Positions 11,220-24,700 of a stretch of 64,000 nt of DNA are shown one piece after another; position 1 is the stretch's first letter, and the number at the start of each line of letters is the position of its first letter. The translations under genes were made by a program, and so were the position numbers. This stretch comes from Macrostomum hystrix. Taxonomy: Eukaryota > Platyhelminthes > Macrostomidae. The stretch is from contig CATNEN010000029.1 of the NCBI GenBank assembly GCA_950097015.1, forward strand, positions 5,599,501-5,663,500, in the 5' to 3' direction. The notes beneath the pieces are model-generated. The model was not told where the DNA came from. It ran no database searches and worked only from the letters and a program-made list of their open reading frames with translations.

Positions 11220-13772
11220 TATGAACCCCCAGTTGACAATGATCCCCCAGTTGACAATGATCCCCCAGTTGACAATGAACCCCCAGTTGACAATGAACCC
11301 CCAGTTGACAATGATCCCCCAGTTGACAAAGATCCCCCAGTTCACAATGATCCCCCAGTTGATGATGATCCCCCAGTTGATGATGATCCCCCAGTTGAGA
11401 ATGATCCCCCAGTTGACAATGATCCCCCAGTTGAGAATGATCCCCCAGTTAACAATGATCCCCCAGTTAACAAAGATCCCCCAATTCACAATGATCCCCC
11501 AGTTGATGAAGTCTCCCTATTGATGATGATCCCCAGTTAACAATGTTCCTCCAGTTGACAATGTTCCCCCAGTTATCAATGATCCCCCAGTTGATGATGA
11601 TCACCCAGTTCACAATGATCCCCCAGTTGACAATGATCCCCCAGTTGACAATGATCCCCCAGTTGACAATGATCCCCCAGTTGATGATGATCCCCCAGTT
11701 GAAAATGATCCCCCAGTTGAGAATGATCCCCCAGTTGACAATGATCCCCCAGTTAACAAAGATCCCCCAGTTCACAATGATCCCCCAGTTGATGAAGTCT
11801 CCCCATTGATGATGATCCCTAGTTAACAATGTTCCTCCAGTTGACAATGTTCCCCCAAATGACAATGATCCCCCAGTTGATGATGATCACCCAGTTGACA
11901 ATGATCCCCCAGTTGACAATGATCCCCCAGTTGACAATGATCCCGCCGGTTGACAATGATCCCACAGTTGACAATGAACCCCCAGTTGACAATGATCCCC
12001 CAGTTGACAATGATCCCACAGTTGACAATGATCCCCCAGTTGACAAAGAACCCCCAGTTCACAATGATCCCCCAGTTGACAATGATCCCCCAGTTGACAA
12101 TGATCCCCCAGTTGATGATGATCCCCCAGTTGAAAATGATCCCCCAGTTGAGAATGATCCCCCAGTTGACAATGATCCCCCAGTTAACAAAGATCCCCCA
12201 GTTCACAATGATCCCCCAGTTGATGAAGTCTCCCCATTGATGATGATCCCTAGTTAACAATGTTCCTCCAGTTGACAATGTTCCCCCAAATGACAATGAT
12301 CCCCCAGTTGATGATGATCACCCAGTTGACAATGATCCCCCAGTTGACAATGATCCCCCAGTTGACAATGATCCCGCCGGTTGACAATGATCCCACAGTT
12401 GACAATGAACCCCCAGTTGACAATGATCCCCCAGTTCACAATGATCACCCAGTTGATGATGATCCCCCAGTTGATGATGATCCCCCAGTTGAAAATGATC
12501 CCCCAGTTGACAATGATCCCCCAGTTGACAATGATCCCACAGTTGACAATGATCCCCCAGTTGACAAAGAACCCCCAGTTCACAATGATCACCCAGTTGA
12601 TGATGATCCCCCAGTTGATGATGATCCCCCAGTTGAAAATGATCCCCCAGTTGACAATGATCCCCCAGTTGACAATGATCCCCCAGTTGACAATGATCCC
12701 CCAGTTAACAAAGATCCCCCAGTTCACAATGATCCCCCAGTTGATGAAGTCTCCCCATTGATGATGATCCCCAGTTAACAATGTTCCTCCATTTGACAAT
12801 GTTCCCCCAGTTGACAATGATCCCCCAGTTGATGATGATCACCCAGTTGACAATGATCCCCCAGTTGACAATGATCCCCCAGTTGACAATGATCCCCCAG
12901 TTGACAATGATCCCCCAGTTGATGATGATTCCCCAGTTGAAAATGATCCCCCAGTTGACAATGATCCCCCAGTTGAGAATGATCCCCCAGTTGACAATGA
13001 TCCCCCAGTTGAGAATGATCCCCGAGTTGACAATGATCCCCCAGTTAACAAAGATCCCCCAGTTCACAATGATCCCCCAGTTGATGAAGTCTCCCCATTG
13101 ATGATGATCCCTAGTTAACAATGTTCCTCCAGTTGACAATGTTCCCCCAGTTGACAATGATCCCCCAGTTGATGATGATCACCCAGTTGACAATGATCCC
13201 CCAGTTGACAATGATCCCCCAGTTGACAATGATCCCGCCGGTTGACAATGATCCCACAGTTGATGATGATCCCCCAGTTGACAATGATCCCCCAGTTGAT
13301 GATGATCCCCCAGTTGACAATGATCCCCCAGTTGACAATGATCGCCCAGTTGACAATGAACCCCCAGTTGACAACGATCCCCCAGTTGACAATGATCCCC
13401 CAGTTGACAATGATCCCCCAGTTGACAATGATCCCACAGTATACAATGATCCCCCAGTTGACAAAGATCCCCCAGTTCACAATGATCCCCCATTTGACAA
13501 TGATCCCCCAGTTCTCAATGATCCCCCAGTTGATGATGCTCCCCAGTTGATGATGATTCCCCAGTTGACAATTATCCCCCAGTTGACCATTACCCCCCAG
13601 TTGACAATGATCTCTCAGTTCACAATGACCCCCCAGTTGACAATGATCCCCCAGTTGACAATGATCCCCCAGTTGACAATGATCCCCCAGTTGACAATGA
13701 TTCCCAGTTTACCATGATCCCCCAGTTCACCATGATCCCCATTTTGATGATGACTCCCCAGTTGACGTTGAT
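11220..13772. repeat. 18-bp minisatellite, unit 3
   Basis: About 140 copies. Higher-order blocks are marked by a variant containing CCATTGATGATGATCCC and AACAATGTTCCTCCA, seen near 11517, 11806, 12235, 12757 and 13098. The boundary AGTTGACGTTGATTTTTC is at the right end. Confidence 0.95.
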
Positions 13773-13775
13773 TTT

Positions 13776-15610
13776 TCAAACGCTGGGTTAGCCAAGATTC
13801 AAACTCAGGTTTCGCCATGTTTTAAACCCTGGTGGGCTATGATTCAAACTCTCGTTTTGCCATGATTCAGACTCTGGTTGGCTATGATTCAAACTCTGGT
13901 TTAGCCAAGATTCAAACTCTGGTTTAGCCATGATTCAAACGCTGGGTTAGCCATGATTGAAACTCGGTTTTTGCCATGATTCAAACTCTGGTTTAGCCAT
14001 GATTCAAACGCTGGGTTAGCCATGATTGAAACTCTGGTTTAGCCAAGATTCAAACTCTGGTTGGCTATGATTCAAAGTCTGGTTTAGCCATGATTCAAAC
14101 TCTGGTTTAGCCATGATTCAGACTCTGGTTTAGCCTTGATTCAAACTCTGGTGTAGCCATTATTCAAACTCTAGTTTAGCCATGCTGATGATGATGGTTT
14201 AGCCACGATTTAGTCTCTGGTTTAGCCATGATTTAGTCTCTGGTTTAGCCATGATTCAAACTCTGGTGTAGCCAATATTCAAACTCTGGTTTAGCCATGA
14301 TTCAGACGCTGGTTTAGCCATGATTCAGACTCTGGTTTAGCCATGATTGAAACTCTGGTTTAGCCATGATTCAGACGCTGGTTTAGCCATGATTGAAACT
14401 CTGGTTTAGCCATGATTGAAACTCTGGTTTAGCCATGATTCAGACGCTGGTTTAGCCATGATTTAAACTCTGGTTTAGCCATGATTCAAACTCTGGTTTT
14501 GCCATGATTCAGACTCTGGTTTAGCCATGATTCAAACTCTGGTTTAGCCATGGTTCAAACTCTGGTTTAGCCATGATTCAGACGCTGGTTTAGCCATGAC
14601 TGAAACTCTGGTTTAGCCATGATTCAGACGCTGGTTTAGCCATGATTCAAACTCTGGTTTAGCCATGATTCAAGATCTGGTTTAGCCATGATTCAAACTC
14701 TGGTTTAGCCATGATTCAAACTCTGGTTTAGCCATGATTCAAACTCTGGTTTAGCCATGATTCAGACGCTGGTTTAGCCATGATTCAGACGCTGGTTTAG
14801 CCATGATTGAAACTCTGGTTTAGCCATGATTCAAACTCTGGTTTAGCCATGATTGAAACTCTGGTTTAGCCATGATTCAGACGCTGGTTTAGCCATGATT
14901 AAACTCTGGTTTAGCCATGATTCAAACTCTGGTTTAGCCATGATTCAGACGCTGGTTTAGCCATGATTGAAACTCTGGTTTAGCCATGATTGAAACTCTG
15001 GTTTAGCCATGATTCAGACGCTGGTTTAGCCATGATTTAAACTCTGGTTTAGCCATGATTCAAACTCTGGTTTTGCCATGATTCAGACTCTGGTTTAGCC
15101 ATGATTCAAACTCTGGTTTAGCCATGGTTCAAACTCTGGTTTAGCCATGATTCAGACGCTGGTTTAGCCATGACTGAAACTCTGGTTTAGCCATGATTGA
15201 AACTCTGGTTTAGCCATGATTCAGACGCTTGTTTAGCCATGATTAAAACTCGGCTTTTGCCATGATTCAAACTCTGGTTTAGCCATGATTCAAACGCTGG
15301 GTTAGCCATGATTGAAACTCTGGTTTAGCCAAGATTCAAACTCTGGTTGGCTATGATTCAAACTCTGGTTTAGCCATGATTCAAACTCTGGTTTAGCCAT
15401 GATTCAGACGCTGGTTTAGCCATGATTCAGACGCTGGTTTAGCCATGCTGATGATGATGGTTTAGCCATGATTCAGACTCTGGTTTAGCCATGATTCAAA
15501 CTCTGGTTTAGCCTTGATTTAAACTCTGGTTTAGCCATGATTCAGACTCTGGTTTAGCCATGATTCAAACTGTATTGTTGCACTGATTCAAACTCTGGTT
15601 TGCTATGATT
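13776..15610. repeat. 23-bp minisatellite, unit 3
   Basis: About 80 copies of the 23-bp unit. Two copies contain a GATGATGATG insertion (near 14185 and 15450), which marks an internal duplication. Confidence 0.95.
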
Positions 15611-15612
15611 TA

Positions 15613-16199
15613 TGATATTTTATTTACGAAATGAAAAAAATAAACTAAAATAATCTTCAATCACTACTGGCTAAAAATTCGTCTAAATGATTTGACGCAG
15701 TGCAGAATCGAACCCTAGCCTAGCCTAACTTATTCCCATGCAGTGCCTACACATCGGCTATTCCGACTGTTGGTTAGTGGGTGAAAAATCAGCCTTATAA
15801 AATGAATTTTCAAAGTTCTGGCTTTGTACAATGAAGTGAGAAAATAGAGTACACTTAGTCTCGCGGTTGGTTGTGTACATTTATTTCCAATTTGTCTCCA
15901 GAGTGCAGGCTTCAAATTCAATCAGCTAGGGGTTGTTGCGCAATTTGACGATGCAATTCTAATTCAGTGGCAGTGAGTAAAATTCTCAAGAGGCCAAGAT
16001 TATTTGACCTTTAAAAAATCATGTTTTCGAATATTTAATCCCCTTAGCAATAAAGTTAAGCTTAATAAAAATACGTGTATAATTGTCCCCATATTTGGCA
16101 TCTTTTGGTGAAGAAATGGTGAAAATCGGTTGAGCCGTTCGGGAGAAAATCAATTACAAGCAACCAAGCAACCAACCATTTCATTTTTAGTATAGTGGA
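15613..16199 (-). mobile_element. Helitron 5' module, unit 3
   Basis: Copy of the shared 5' module, with the tRNA-like B box near 15706-15715 on the minus strand and the terminal GA at 16198-16199. Confidence 0.8.
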
Positions 16200-16259
16200 C
16201 TAGCAAGTTTTGCCCCCCTTCGGGGAGCAGAAATAATTAATATTCGTCTAATATATACC

Positions 16260-17855
16260 TTTTAGCAGGAGTACATTAAGTGTCTTTCTTAAGCTTAAGG
16301 TTAAAATATGAATTTTTGGAGATCGTTAATAACGCATTTTAGGTAAAACAAAACTATAAACTTTTTACAGTTTTATAGTTTAGAGCTCTGTATATGTCAA
16401 CGTGTTTGATAAAAATATCTTATTTATTTTATTCATAAATCTGTTAAGAGCACTTTTTTACTTAAAATACTTAAAATAAATTAAATGTTATTCCAAGAAT
16501 TTGCGACTTTCCGAGAAATGACTTGCTTTATTCCGATTTTCTTGTTGCTTGTATTGCTCATGTGTACTACAGTTTTATACACATCCCGAGAAATTTTTTA
16601 CTTTCTTCATTTGTAAGTGAATTTCTTAGCCCTGCTCATCGTACTAACTGCGACTGCAATGTTCCGAACAATAAGTAGCTCAGCATTGCAACTATTGCCC
16701 TTGATTGAGGCAATAAATGACTTAAAGAGTCAGTTCAATGCAGCTATCTCATTGTGAATGGACTTTGCAAAAGCAACTGGAGCTACATCCTTCGACCTTT
16801 GGTTTGACACTTTAAATAAAGCTAACATAGGCTATATATAGGCATGATATATGATATATATTATCATGCTAAATTCCCCCTTTCTTTTCTAGTCGCACTC
16901 CTCAGCAGACTTCTCTTTTCTTATATGCCTCATACACATTGTCAAATCTTATTTTTAATCAAATCCTATATGACATAAAAGTCTATTTCAAATTAGATCC
17001 CGTTTTGATAGTTCAAAATGGTTAGCTAATATCAATGGCTAATCTCCTTTCTTTTTCTTAATGATTCCAGTTCTGATCAGATCCTATTTCTTATCTGACC
17101 TCTTTTCTTAGTAATCCATTTTGTATCATTCTTCATTATAAATGCATGCCTGACAATTTATCTTTTAAAATAGAATAAGGCAGGTACCAGGTGTGCAGAT
17201 TCATGAATCATGGGACTGGTCTTTGTCCACTGAAACATTTTTTGTATTTCTTCAATTGCAAAACACATTGAAAACAACAAAACAACAACAATTGAGTGAG
17301 CATCTGACAAATTTATTATTATACAAATACATATCATTATGACGTTATAAGAAAACAAACTCCAAATGTAGAGAATTCAGTTCAATGAAAAAAGAAAAAA
17401 TTGCATTGCACCTAAAAATATTACCCACAAACAGTAAACATGATGAACTTGCAGAAGGCTCCGCCAACAAGACAGTATCATTGCACAGTTCATTGCATTT
17501 GACTGCAAGAATAATGGTGTCAATCCTACTGCTTGTTGGCTTGCTTTACTCTGCACTGCTGGTCAGAGGCATTCACTGGGGCAAGTTAAGTTCACGCACT
17601 CAACGTCACACAAAAAGCTTAGCTATCACAAGAGTCTCTAGGTTTGCTGAAGCTGCTTCAAACCTCTCATGGCTGCATACCCTCAGTTTTAGAGTGGAAG
17701 AACCTCTGAATCGTGAAAAAGCAGCGAACACGTTATTTCAACCACAATCTCAAGGCCCATTGATATGCAGCCAACCTGCTATATATTCACCTAATATTTA
17801 CCTACATTAATTTCACTATTACTTATTAACTTTCATGGCACAACTAAATTGGGAT
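16260..17855. other. AT-rich 3' region of unit 4, no gene recognised
   Basis: The open frame at 17385-17810 (141 codons) has one hydrophobic stretch but no domain, repeat or splice support. I do not call it a gene. Confidence 0.5.
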
Positions 17856-17857
17856 CC

Positions 17858-18510
17858 GATTGTATCCGATCCTATTCTGGTTTGCCTTGATCCCAATCTA
17901 GTTATGCAATGATCTCAATCTAGTTATGTGAGGATCTCAATTTAGTTATGCAATAATCCCATTTTAGTTACGCCAAAAGATCCCAATTTAGCTAAGCAAT
18001 GATCTCAGTTCTATTATGCAATGAACCCAATTTAGCTAAGCAATGATCTCAGTTCTGTTACGCCACAAACAAAATTTAGCTAAGCAATGATCTCAGTTCT
18101 GTTATGCTATGAACCCAATTTAGCTATTGGGTTGGGAACCCAATTGGCTATTGGGAACCCAATCCGATCCTATTCTGGTTTGCCTTGATCCCAACTCGTA
18201 GCAGAAAATTTTCATTACCTTACGGACGCCCCTCTTACTAATCATAATTCTGGTAAACAATGAATCCAATTTTCCATTCTTCAATGATCCCATTCGTATC
18301 ATGCCATGAGCCCAATTTCATTATGCGATAATTCCAATTCTGGTTTGCTATGATCCCAATTTAGTATGCAAGGATCCCAACTTAGTTATGCCAAATGATC
18401 CCAATTACGCTAAGCAATGATCTCACTTCTGTTATGCCACAAACACAATTTAGCTAAGCAATGATCTCACTTCTGTTATGCCACAAACACAATTTAGCTA
18501 AGCAATGATT
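17858..18510. repeat. Diverged ~22-bp repeats (TTTAGCTAAGCAATGATCTC type), unit 4
   Basis: Irregular tandem copies with the theme 'AATGATCCCAATTTAGTTATGC' in shortened and altered forms. They are more diverged than the 31-bp array that follows and reappear briefly after it (21505-21600), so the 31-bp array may have expanded inside them. Confidence 0.75.
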
Positions 18511-21504
18511 TAGGATTGATATATAAGATTCTGTGCATTTAGGATTGGGATCTAAGAGATTCTATGAATTCAGGATTGGGATCTAAGAGATTCTATGAAT
18601 TTAGGATTGGGATCTAAGAGATTCTGTGAATTTAGGATTGGGATTCAAGAGATTCTATGAATTTATGATTGGGATCTAAGAGATTCTATGAATTTAGGAT
18701 TGGGATCTAAGAGATTCTGTGAATTTAGGATTGGGATACAAGAGATTCTATGAATTTATGATTGGGATCTCAGAGATTCTATGAATTTAGGATTGGGATC
18801 TAAGAGATTCTGTGAATTTAGGATTGGGATCTAAGAGATTCTGTGAATTTAGGATTGGGATCTAAGAGATCTCATGAATTTAGGATTGGGATCTAAGAGA
18901 TTCTATGAATTTAGGATTGGGATATAAGAGATTCTATGAATTTAGGATTGGGATATAAGAGATTCTATGAATTTAGGATTGGGATCTAAAAGATTCTGTG
19001 AATTTAGGATTGGGATTCAAGAGATTCTATGAACTTAGGATTGGAATCTAAGAGATTCTGTGAATTTAGCATTGGGATCTAAGAGATTCTGTGAATTTAG
19101 GATTGGGATCTAAGAGATTCTGTGAATTTAGGATTGGGATCTAAGAGATTCTGTGAATTTAGGACTGGGATCTAAGAGATTCTGTGAATTTAGGATTGGG
19201 ATTCAAGAGATTCTATGAACTTAGGATTGGAATCTAAGAGATTCTGTGAATTTAGCATTGGGATCTAAGAGATTCTGTGAATTTAGGATTGGGATCTAAG
19301 AGATTCTGTGAATTTAGGATTGGGATCTAAGAGATTCTGTGAATTTAGGACTGGGATCTAAGAGATTCTGTGAATTTAGGATTGGGATCTAAGAGATTCT
19401 ATGAATTTAGGATTGGGATCTAAGAGATTCTATGAATTTAGGATTGGGATCTAAGAGATTCTGTGAATTTAGGATTGGGATCTAAGAGATTCTATGAATT
19501 TAGGATTGGGATATAAGAGATTCTATGAATTTAGCATTGGGATCTAAGAGATTCTGTGAATTTAGGATTGGGATCTAAGAGATTCTGTGAATTTAGGATT
19601 GGGATCTAAGAGATTCTATGAATTTAGGATTGGGATCTAAGAGATTCAATGAATTTAGGATTGGGATCTAAGAGATTCTGTGAATTTAGGATTGGGATCT
19701 AAGAGATTCAATGAATTTAGGATTGGGATCTAAGAGATTCTATGAGATTAGGATTGGGATCTCAGAGATTCAATGAATTTAGGATTGGGATATAAGAGAT
19801 TCTATGAATTCAGGATTGGGATATAAGAGATTCAATGAATTTAGGATTGGGATCTAAGAGATTCTGTGAATTTAGGATTGGGATCTAAGAGATTCTATGA
19901 ATTTAGCATTGGGATCTAAGAGATTCTGTGAATTTAGGATTGGGATCTAAGAGATTCTATGAATTCAGGATTGGGATATAAGAGATTCAATGAATTTAGG
20001 ATTGGGATCTAAGAGATTCTGTGAATTTAGGATTGGGATCTAAGAGATTCTGTGAATTTAGGATTGGGATCTAAGAGATTCTATGAATTTAGGATTGGGA
20101 TATAAGAGATTCTATGAATTTAGGATTGGGATCTAAAAGATTCTATGAATTTAGGATTGGGATCTAAGAGATTCTGTGAATTTAGGATTGGGATCTAAGA
20201 GATTTTGTGAATTTAGGATTGGGATATAAGAGATTCTATGAATTTAGGATTGGGATATAAGAGATTCTATGAATTTAGGATTGGGATCTAAGAGATTCTA
20301 TGAATTTGGGATTGGGATCTAAGAGATTCTATGAATTTAGGATTGGGATATAAGAGATTCTATGAATTTAGGATTGGGATATAAGAGATTCTATGAATTT
20401 AGGATTGGGATATATCTCTTATATCTCTTGTGAATTTAGAATTGGGATCTAAGAGATTCTGTGAATTTAGGATTGGGATATAAGAGATTCTATGAATTTA
20501 GGATTGGGATCTAAGAGATTCTATGAATTTAGAATTGGGATCTAAGAGATTCTGTGAATTTAGAATTGGGATCTAAGAGATTCTGTGAATTTAGGATTGG
20601 GATATAAGAGATTCTATGAATTTAGGATTGGGATCTAAGAGATTCTATGAATTTAGGATTGGGATATAAGAGATTCTATGAATTTAGCATTGGGATCTAA
20701 GAGATTCTATGAATTTAGGATTGGGATATAAGAGATTCTATGAATTTAGGATTGGGATCTAAGAGATTCTATGAATTTAGCATTGGGATCTAAGAGATTC
20801 TATGAATTTAGGATTGGGATATAAGAGATTCTATGAATTTTGGATTGGGATCTAAGAGATTCTATGAATTTAGGATTGGGATCTAAGATATTCTATGAAT
20901 TTAGCATTGGGATCTAAGAGATTCTATGAATTTAGGATTGGGATATAAGAGATTCTATGAATTTAGGATTGTGATCTAAGAGATTCTGTGAATTTAGGAT
21001 TGGGATCTAAGAGATTCTATGAATTTAGCATTGGGATCTAAGAGATTCTATGAATTTAGGATTGGGATATAAGAGATTCTATGAATTTAGGATTGGGATC
21101 TAAGAGATTCTGTGAATTTAGGATTGGGATCTAAGAGATTCTATGAATTTAGGATCGGGATCTAAGAGATTCTGTGAATTTAGGATTGGGATCTAAGAGA
21201 TTCTGTGAATTTAGGATTGGGATCTAAGAGATTCTATGAATTTAGGATCGGGATCTAAGAGATTCTATGAATTTAGGATTGGGATCTAAGAGATTCTGTG
21301 AATTTAGGATTGGGATCTAAGAGATTCTATGAATTTAGGATCGGGATCTAAGAGATTCTATGAATTTAGGATTGGGATCTAAGAGATTCTGTGAATTTAG
21401 GATTGGGATCTAAGAGATTTTGTGAATTTAGGATTGGGATCTAAGAGATTCTGTGAATTTAGGATTGGGATCTAAGAGATTCTGTGAATTTAGGATTGGG
21501 ATCT
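18508..21504. repeat. 31-bp minisatellite TTTAGGATTGGGATCTAAGA..., unit 4
   Basis: About 97 tandem copies of a 31-bp unit in register, with alternating variants TCTATGAA/TCTGTGAA and ATCTAAG/ATATAAG. It stands downstream of the Rep-helicase stop codon and has no open frame of note. Confidence 0.95.
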
Positions 21505-21765
21505 GTTATGCTCAGTTCTGTTATGCCACAAACACAATTTAGCTAATCATTTTGCCTAGGTAATCCCTTATCTCAATTCCATTATGATCCCATCTAATTT
21601 GAATTTATTAGGTGAATAAAGCAGGATTTGCCTGATATGTCTCAGCGGGCCATTTACATATCAGGATAAACTACTTGTGATCACTATTAAACACAGATAC
21701 CAATGCGACACTCACAGACAAAAATGACACAAGTAATACTCACTTCAATGACGCCTGGAAATCGC

Positions 21766-24700
21766 CTAATCTCCAGTGAGCACTTCTGGATACACCACGT
21801 TCCTGGTCTTGGTTCCGGAAACCCGGACGCGGACATTGGCCGCGTTCTTCGCTCGTGACAGCGCCGTGTACAGCTGACCATGAGTGAAGCAACCGACAGC
21901 CAGGTCAACGCCAACGGTCTCCAGAGACTGGCCTTGTGCTTTGTGTATTGTAAGGCAGAAGCTCGACTTCACAGGAAACTGCAGCCGCTTGAAACTCACT
22001 GGTAGATCCGCATTGTTTGGAATCAGCGGAATTCGCGGCAGCAGGATCTCGTCTCCAGTGAACTGACCGGCGGCAATCTTGCAGCGCAGCACATTATCGC
22101 CCATCGTGAGAACGATGAGCCGTGTACCGTTGCACAGCCGCGGCGGGTTGATGTTCCGAAGAAGCACCAGCGGCATGCCCACCTTGATCCTGAGCAGATA
22201 AGTTGGAAAATTCGGGGCATCCAGCTGGTTTAGCAACTCCGTCGGGAAATGCGTAGCGGCCTCCTCATCAGCCAGGCTGTCTACAGAGCGATACTCTCGC
22301 AGGCAACCCGGGAAAATGCCCAGACACGTCTCGTTGATGGCATCAACAGAGTCGTTGTACGGCGCCAGTATCGCTCGACTTGCAAAATAGTCGTCCCGCT
22401 CCGCTGATTCTTCAAACGACGGGTACACGAACTTGATCAGGTCATTCAGCGGAGCCTCTGCAGAAATCACCATCTCAGCGGGAAGGGACACCTTCTCCTC
22501 AGCATCCTGCTCGATTGTCCCGGTTCCGATCTGTGAAAAGAAAAGCAATAAAAACATGAAACATGATATTCGCAATGATTCGCGAGATTCGAATGATTTT
22601 TACACCCCATTCTCACCTGCATGAGTAGCTCCGTGAACTTCTGGTACATCGCTGGCTCGGAGCTGCACAGCAGACGAATGTTTCTCGTCAAGCGATGTCG
22701 CTTGAAAAGTTTCCACAGCGAAGATCTGCAGACACACGCCATGACGCTGTTGGCGCGGGTTCCATTCACTACGACAGGCAGGAGCTGGCGGAAGTCACCG
22801 GAACACACCAGAGTGACTCCTCCAAATGGCTTGTCCTGCTTCCGAACGTCTCGCAGACACCTGTCCACGGATTCCAGATCCTTTCGATTGGTCATGGAGA
22901 TCTCGTCCCAGACAATCAGCCGAACTCTACGAAACACTTCCGCTTGCTTGGACTGCGCGCCAACAGCGCAGACATCCTTGTTGGATCGGAGCAGCCGGAC
23001 TGGGATCTTGAACCTAGAGTGAAGTTGTCATAGGTAGAATCGATTAGAAACGCGACTCTATAAAATTCAGAAGCATTCCCCTAATCTAAAAAACTTACGT
23101 GGAATGCGCAGTCTGTCCGCCTGGCAGCAGAGTCGCTGCGATTCCAGACGCCGCAACTGCCAGGGCGAGTTCACCGCGGCTGCGCACAAAGGCCAGCAAA
23201 ACCTCCAGCAGGAAGGTCTTGCCAGTGCCAGCGGGCGCGTCCAGGAAGTGCAAACCGCCCGAGCCGGCCACAAGATCCGCAGTCACCGACTCGTACACCG
23301 CAATCTGCTCCTCCGTCAGCATTGACAGTCTCGCTTCCCGGATCTCGGCCTGTTCAACCGGGTCGAACTGCATCGGTCCGACTTGAGGCGGCACGGAGGC
23401 CGCAGGCAAGCCGTACTCGGGCAGGCTGTGACCGCCCATGGAGGTCAGCATGCTCTGCAGCTCGCGCAGCGCCAGGTCGGTGATTTCCTCAGCGCTCAGA
23501 TCTCGGTGGTGAAACCGCAGGTCCTCGCACAGATCCTCGGCGAATGTGCACCACAGATCGCTGCCATCCTCAGGGTTGCCCCAAATCAGAATGACAGCCA
23601 GCAGGTGCCTGAGAGCTCTCGGCATTCGCGACTGGACTGCCTCGGCTAGGCAGCGCCGCCAGTGGTCGTCTCGTTGCAGCAGACCCAGGGCCGTGCAAGC
23701 AGCCTTGGCGCTGGGACACAGCACTCCGTCCACAGTGTGCAGCGCCTCGAAGCTGGTTGGCCCTCTAACCTGCAGGAGGAGCATTCGCATATAAAACAGA
23801 TCCCCTGCTCTCGGACTCACCGTGTACATTCGGGCAATGTTCGTGTTGTGCACAACACCAGGGTGGCCCTCAACTCTCGAACCCTTCTTGGCGCGGCGCC
23901 ACTCCCTCTCGCTGTGGTGCCACACGAAGTAGGACGGCACCTCGGTGTACACCAGGCCTCTAGCGAATTCATCAGTGCGGCACAGCTTGAAGAAAGCCGT
24001 CAGCGTCGAATCTCTGGGCGCCCTGGCCTTTGTGCTCGCATTTTGCTCGTTGAAATACACGAGCTGCTCGTTAGACTTGTGCACGCACAATCGGATCACA
24101 GCCGGAAATCTGTTGTGCACCTGTTGTGTTTTAGTTTAAAAACCATATCATTATTTTCCCATTCTTTGCTCCTAGCACTGCCTTGCAAACATCTATGACT
24201 TACTTCAAAGCCCAAGATGGTATTCACGGCTTCCATTGGGCCTATGTAGCGCGCCAGCAGATACTCCTTGATCTCATTTCGCCCCTCCTTCTTGGCTTGA
24301 GTCGGAGCCTTGCTAGCTGAACCTTCCTGTCGTTCGCCATCCGCAGCCTGCTCTCCTGGCCCGCTCGGCTTCTTGTTTGCCTCGAACTTGAACGACGCCA
24401 TGTCGCCGCCTTTTAGCAAGTACTTGATCACGTACTTGACCGACTTGACGGTGGCACAAACTTCAAAGTTCATGTGGCATTCGAAAAGGAGCAACAGGCC
24501 CGGGTTGTATGGTACAACCCACCTTTATTTGTGCCAGGAAAAGAATTGCTAGTTAATGATTCATGTATTCTAGCAATGGTAAATTAACCTTAAAGTAAAT
24601 AAACAATTTAGTAACTAAACTAAACACAAGCCTAAACTAAGTGCTTTGCTTTCATATTAAAGAATCAACCTTTCAATCAAGTCTGAAAAAACACCAACAC

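Larger units (their letters stand above)
11125..16199 (-). mobile_element. Helitron unit 3 (non-autonomous)
   Basis: It abuts unit 2 without any spacer (GA|CTAG at 11124/11125) and ends with GA at 16199. The 3' end carries one change (CAAGATTTGCC for CAAGTTTTGCC) but keeps the hairpin. The order of parts is the same as in units 1 and 2. No gene is present. Confidence 0.85.

Noticed and set aside
17385-17810. 141-codon frame in the 3' region of Helitron unit 4
   Set aside because: No domain, no homologue in the other units and no splice context.
1021-21504. CRISPR-like arrays
   Set aside because: Units are contiguous with no unique spacers, and the context is eukaryotic.
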